Notes under the pieces: model-generated
What the model was told of the DNA's origin: nothing
The model's input: the letters and a program-made list of their open reading frames with translations, nothing else
The model's database searches: none
Translations under genes and position numbers: made by a program
Source of the DNA: Planctomycetaceae bacterium
GTDB lineage: Bacteria > Planctomycetota > Planctomycetia > Pirellulales > Thermoguttaceae
DNA length: 9,290 nt
Assembly: GCA_009776995.1 (NCBI GenBank)
Contig: WRMR01000171.1
Span: 1 to 9,290, forward strand
Direction of reading: 5' to 3'
Shown: positions 6,286-9,290 of the stretch, piece by piece
How the letters are laid out: every line of letters starts with the position of its first letter
Position numbering within the stretch: the stretch's first letter is position 1

Positions 6286-7914
6286 TCATCCAGTTGCCTG
6301 GAGATCATCGTCCGGCGTGGTGATCGGCTTGATGCTGAACTGGTTGACGAGAACCTCAAGTACTTCGGGCGAAACGAAGGCCGGGAGACTCGGTCCAAGC
6401 CGGATGCCCTGGATACCCAGCGAAAGCAATGTCAGGAGAATGGCAACGGCTTTTTGTTCGTACCAGCTCAGGATCATCGACAGCGGCAGCTCGTTGACGG
6501 AACAGCGGAAGGCTTCGGCCAAGGCGGTCGCAATGCGAATGGCGGAGTAAGCATCGTTGCACTGGCCGATGTCAAGCAGACGCGGAATGCCGTCAATATC
6601 GCCGAAGTCCAACTTATTGAAGCGGAATTTGCCACAGGCCAGAGTCAGGATGACACAATCGTTCGGAATCTTTTGTGCCAGTTCGGTGTAGTAATTCCGC
6701 CCCGGCTTGCTGCCATCACACCCGCCGACAAGGAAAAATCGCCGGATTTTGCCTGTCTTGACCGCTTCGATGACCTTGTCCGCCACACCAAGAACTGCGT
6801 CGGCACCGAACCCTACGGTAATCCGCTGTTCCGGAAGAACATCATCCGCAAAACCGGGCGAGACCAAAGCCGCTTCGATAATCGCCGAAAAATCTTTTGT
6901 GCCGATTTCACTTGACGGAATGTGCTTGACGCCGGGAAACTCGACCGGCCCGGTGGTGAAAATCCGGTTGATGTACGAATCACCCGGCCGCTGGATGCAG
7001 TTGGTCGTCATGAGGACAGGGCCGGGGAAATCGGAAAACTCTTTGACCTGATCCTGCCACGCACCGCCAAAATTACCGGCCAGGTGTGGAAACACTTTCA
7101 GTTTCGGATAAGCGTGTGCCGGCAGCATTTCGCAGTGCGTGTAAACGTTGATGCCTTTGCCTTCGGTTTGTGCAAGCAGTTCGGCAAGGTCGCGCAGGTC
7201 GTGTCCCGAAACGAGAATGCACTTACCCTTGACTGGCGTGACGCGAACGCTCGTCGGTTCCGGCTTGCCGTATGTTCCGGTGTTCGCCGTATCGAGCAGT
7301 TCCATCGCGCGAAAGTTGATCTTGCCGACCCGTAACGCCTCGGTCAAAAGGGCGTCAACGCCCGTCGGATTGTCATGGAGCACGGCCAATGTCCGGGCAA
7401 ATTCGGCCATGAGTTGGTCGTCGCGTTGACCAAGTGCCAAAGCATGATGCGCATACGCAGCCGCTCCTTTCAAGCCGAAGAGAACCAAATCCTGCAATCC
7501 GGCTGCCGTCGGGCCGAAATCCTGCAAACGCTTCCGATGCGAGAAGCGTTCGGCTTGTTGAAGCATCGCTTCGCGCGTTCCGCAGGCACCACTCGAAAGT
7601 TGAACAGAACAATCGGCAGACGCCATGATGCTCTCAAGCATTTTTTTGGCATGGCAAATCATTGCAACGATAGAGGCTTCATCAAAATTGACGTTCGTTC
7701 CCGTTGCAAAAAGAGCGTCGAGAATAAACTCGTCAACGGATGCGTTGCGAAGGCCTTGTTGACCGACAAGATCAACCGCAAAAGCGATCTCTTTGATCAC
7801 TTGGACAAGCAGGTCTTGCAGGTTCGCAGTCGTGTCGTTTTTGCCGCAAACACCCACGACCGTGCAACAGGTTCCCCGGGCGGTTTGTTCACACTGATAA
7901 CAGAACATGGACAT
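6286..7914 (-). CDS. hcp: Hybrid-cluster protein (hydroxylamine reductase / nitric oxide reductase), class I
   Basis: This is a complete 542-residue class I Hcp, a cytoplasmic Fe-S enzyme of anaerobic nitrogen-stress defence. It reduces NO to N2O and hydroxylamine to ammonia in vitro, and it can drive protein S-nitrosylation. The N-terminal cluster motif CX2CX8CX5C is present (C5, C8, C17, C23). All eight hybrid-cluster ligands can be matched by spacing to the Desulfovibrio enzyme: H238, E262, C306, C399 (the persulfide-bearing one), C427, C452, E486 and K488. The frame is open back to 7947, but the ATG at 7914-7912 is chosen because GGGAG (7928-7924) lies nine bases upstream and the protein then begins MSMFCYQCEQ as in the family. 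One oddity is Cys16 next to cluster Cys17, where relatives have Gly. No hcr reductase or regulator gene adjoins it. The stop TGA overlaps an ATG of a doubtful downstream ORF. Confidence 0.97.
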   Translation of the reverse strand: MSMFCYQCEQTARGTCCTVVGVCGKNDTTANLQDLLVQVIKEIAFAVDLVGQQGLRNASVDEFILDALFATGTNVNFDEASIVAMICHAKKMLESIMASADCSVQLSSGACGTREAMLQQAERFSHRKRLQDFGPTAAGLQDLVLFGLKGAAAYAHHALALGQRDDQLMAEFARTLAVLHDNPTGVDALLTEALRVGKINFRAMELLDTANTGTYGKPEPTSVRVTPVKGKCILVSGHDLRDLAELLAQTEGKGINVYTHCEMLPAHAYPKLKVFPHLAGNFGGAWQDQVKEFSDFPGPVLMTTNCIQRPGDSYINRIFTTGPVEFPGVKHIPSSEIGTKDFSAIIEAALVSPGFADDVLPEQRITVGFGADAVLGVADKVIEAVKTGKIRRFFLVGGCDGSKPGRNYYTELAQKIPNDCVILTLACGKFRFNKLDFGDIDGIPRLLDIGQCNDAYSAIRIATALAEAFRCSVNELPLSMILSWYEQKAVAILLTLLSLGIQGIRLGPSLPAFVSPEVLEVLVNQFSIKPITTPDDDLQATG

Positions 7915-7985
7915 GATGGTTTTCTCCCATAAATTGAAAGATGACATGTGTTGAACGATTTTTCAAAGTTTCGATTGTCAAAATA

Positions 7986-8013
7986 ACTTTATCGCCGTTT
8001 TTTGGAATGGCAA
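7986..8013 (-). promoter_or_regulatory. Weak candidate promoter for hcp
   Basis: On the minus strand TTGCCA (8013-8008) matches five of six -35 bases and TAAAGT (7991-7986) matches four of six -10 bases, with a 16-base spacer. Transcription would start near 7980, about 65 bases before the hcp ATG. A separate TTGACA at 7981-7976 has no acceptable -10 and was not preferred. Confidence 0.3.
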
Positions 8014-8040
8014 GCGTGATTTTTGTGAAAAACAGAAAAT

Positions 8041-8069
8041 GATTTTTGACACTTTGGGTGTCAAAAATC
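8041..8069. promoter_or_regulatory. Perfect 12-bp dyad upstream of hcp, candidate operator
   Basis: GATTTTTGACAC (8041-8052) and GTGTCAAAAATC (8058-8069) are exact reverse complements around TTTGG. The centre is about 140 bases before the hcp start and about 75 before the proposed transcription start. On either strand the T-rich side comes first and the A-rich side last, the reverse of a terminator, so a protein-binding site is more likely. The TTGAC/GTCAA half-sites recall CRP/FNR-family HcpR sites, but the gap between them is nine bases here, not the usual four. Confidence 0.45.
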
Positions 8070-8120
8070 CCAAGTCGGACGCAACTTACGTCACAGAAAC
8101 AATTTGCCGGAAAACTGCAA

Positions 8121-8152
8121 GGTAAGAAAAAATTTTCAGAATTTTTCCTACC
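8121..8152 (-). terminator. Hairpin just past the transposase stop
   Basis: GGTAAGAAAAA from 8121 pairs with the complementary arm ending at 8152 (TTTTTCCTACC) with one mismatch across about eleven positions. It lies within ten bases downstream of the transposase stop on the minus strand and has a T-run on the distal arm. It could terminate the transposase mRNA, or it could belong to the end of the insertion element. Confidence 0.4.
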
Positions 8153-8160
8153 GTTCATGG

Positions 8161-9290
8161 TCAGGTGTGAGTTTTTCTGTCCAAGTGGGTGTTTTGGGTT
8201 ATTTTTCGTTTGATTTCAGCGGCGTGGAGTGCGATTGCGAGGACTCCGGTTTCTGTCCAGCTCATGCCGCGGTGTTTGCATCGCTCCGAAACCGCCACGT
8301 CGTTCCACTTTTCCACGCGCGTGCTTGCGATCCAGAGCCCCTGGTCATGGCGCGATTCGTAATCCGCGATCCCACTTCGCTTGCGAATCAAATAATCGAT
8401 CAACCCCTCGACGCGCGATCGCACCCGGCAACGCGGAAGCAACTCCTTCAAGAGTATCACCGCATCCGTGACGTTCCCTTTCCAGAGGCAACCCAAAATT
8501 TCTCGCTGGTGTTTTTCGCGTTCCTCTTTCGCCACGCCAAGGCCGCTCAGGTCGGAGCAAACCCGTTTGCACAAATGATACCAACATAAAATGTGATACA
8601 CCTCGACGCCGGTCAACCGCGTGATCCCCTTGCCGATCCATGTCGCGCCGTCGCTGATGACTTCCCAATGTTTGCCGGTGAACAATCCCCAAAATGCGAG
8701 GATGACCGCCACCAAGAATTGCAACGATTCCGCCGTGCGTGCCGCGAGGTATTCTTTTCGGCCCGTGCCGTCTTCCAATGTCGCGGTGAACGTCTTGTTT
8801 GTTTTTTGACCGGCCTCTTGTGATTTCGTGACGACTTCGTCCGCCTGCAACGGAATCACGTTCGGCGGAACATGACAACGCGGTTTTGTGTTTTTCACGG
8901 AATCGACAACATCCGTCACCTTGTTTTCATGCGTGATTTCGCGGGTTTGCGACATGAAGTGATGCGCAAGCATCTTCGCTTCTTCCTCAATATGAATGTC
9001 TTCATGATTCATGTCATCGTTCCTATCTTCCGGCGAAAGTTCCTCAAGCAAATCGTCATGCCGTTCTTCCGGAGAAGGCGAAGGAAGAAAACCGTGCCGC
9101 TCCAAAATTTCGCCGTGCTCTTTCAACCCGTTGGCGATCAACCGGCGTTGCACTTTCTCGAGTCGCTTCTCCTCCGACTGCTTGAGATTCCAAACGGTCG
9201 AATGCGACAAAAGCGAATCGACTCTGGCGTCCTGCGACAAGTTTTTTTGTGACTTGCGAAACGAAAGTTGTTGCGACTCCGCACACGCAG
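8161..9290 (-). CDS. DDE transposase, ISLre2/UPF0236- or ISKra4-like, partial (N-terminus beyond right edge)
   Basis: The minus-strand frame is open from the right edge to a TGA at 8163-8161, giving 375 visible residues. The TTG at 9240 is only the first possible start inside the window: the frame continues upstream with transposase-like sequence (SQQLSFRKSQKNLSQD), so the true start is probably outside. A D-D-E triad is visible: LQADEV (Asp codon 8841-8839), VISDGATWI (Asp 8652-8650) and STRVEKWND (Glu 8313-8311). HILCWYHLCKRV follows the second Asp, as in ISLre2 and ISKra4 relatives, and KHRGMSW ends the core. Between the N-terminal helical part and the catalytic core is an acidic linker with a repeated SPE(E/D)R(H/N)DD motif. 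No frameshift or internal stop is seen, so it may be active. The exact IS family needs a database comparison. Confidence 0.85.
   Translation of the reverse strand, partial: ACAESQQLSFRKSQKNLSQDARVDSLLSHSTVWNLKQSEEKRLEKVQRRLIANGLKEHGEILERHGFLPSPSPEERHDDLLEELSPEDRNDDMNHEDIHIEEEAKMLAHHFMSQTREITHENKVTDVVDSVKNTKPRCHVPPNVIPLQADEVVTKSQEAGQKTNKTFTATLEDGTGRKEYLAARTAESLQFLVAVILAFWGLFTGKHWEVISDGATWIGKGITRLTGVEVYHILCWYHLCKRVCSDLSGLGVAKEEREKHQREILGCLWKGNVTDAVILLKELLPRCRVRSRVEGLIDYLIRKRSGIADYESRHDQGLWIASTRVEKWNDVAVSERCKHRGMSWTETGVLAIALHAAEIKRKITQNTHLDRKTHT

Larger units (their letters stand above)
8121..9290 (-). mobile_element. Insertion sequence, partial (right end outside window)
   Basis: The transposase reading frame and its downstream hairpin mark an insertion element whose transposase 3' side lies within about 60-120 bases upstream of the hcp regulatory region. 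The exact boundary and any target-site duplication cannot be set, because the other end is outside the window. The left limit given is the hairpin, as a minimum extent. Confidence 0.45.

Noticed and set aside
6149..6550. Plus-strand ORFs from 6149 and 6154 running through the 3' end of hcp
   Set aside because: They are antisense to a fully conserved hcp, and their first 45 codons match no family I recognise.
8041..8069. The dyad as a rho-independent terminator for the transposase
   Set aside because: On both strands the T-rich stretch precedes the GC-containing stem and the A-rich stretch follows it, so no U-tail would form after the hairpin.
7889..8158. Minus-strand 89-codon ORF over the hcp upstream region
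   Set aside because: It overlaps the hcp start in another frame, is built of AT-rich promoter DNA and the dyad, and shows no protein character.

Overview
The window looks like chromosomal DNA of a planctomycete. Two genes suggest this. One is a small lysine-rich HU-type DNA-binding protein with the extended arm and C-terminus usual in that phylum. The other is a giant secreted protein that joins a YCF48-like beta-propeller, a PIG-L/LmbE-like region and a CBM9-like C-terminal domain. Coding regions are moderately GC-rich; the intergenic DNA is AT-rich and carries many inverted and tandem repeats. The phylum assignment is inference from protein character only.

Layout, left to right. (1) Bases 1-853, minus strand: the first 284 codons of a TPR protein whose second half resembles the GT9 (heptosyltransferase-like) domain; it runs off the left edge. 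(2) Bases 854-1237: a divergent intergenic region with a plausible promoter for the next gene. (3) Bases 1238-4837, plus strand: the 1199-residue multidomain exported protein. (4) Bases 4838-5511: a decayed, frameshifted 3' fragment of an IS5-type transposase, then a hairpin-rich leader ahead of the HU gene. (5) Bases 5512-5847, plus strand: the HU gene. (6) Bases 5848-6285: a repeat-laden convergent intergenic region holding a long inverted repeat, two sets of repeats with 21-bp period, and possibly the tail of a dead gene. (7) Bases 6286-7914, minus strand: a complete class I hybrid-cluster protein gene (hcp) with every hybrid-cluster ligand present. (8) Bases 7915-8160: the hcp upstream region, including a perfect 12-bp dyad that looks like an operator. 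(9) Bases 8161-9290, minus strand: a DDE transposase with an acidic linker, running off the right edge.

The genes do not form one pathway. The exported protein stands alone under its own promoter, HU is a monocistronic nucleoid protein, and hcp (nitric oxide/hydroxylamine detoxification, anaerobic or microaerobic nitrosative stress) has no hcr or regulator gene beside it in the window. Both mobile-element pieces lie in the intergenic gaps: an old IS5 relic upstream of HU, and an apparently intact transposase upstream of hcp. I see no tRNA, rRNA, CRISPR array or phage module, and no convincing new multi-gene system. The points most worth checking are the architecture of the giant protein with its degenerate LmbE active site, the dyad upstream of hcp, and the structured or repeated intergenic DNA around the HU gene.
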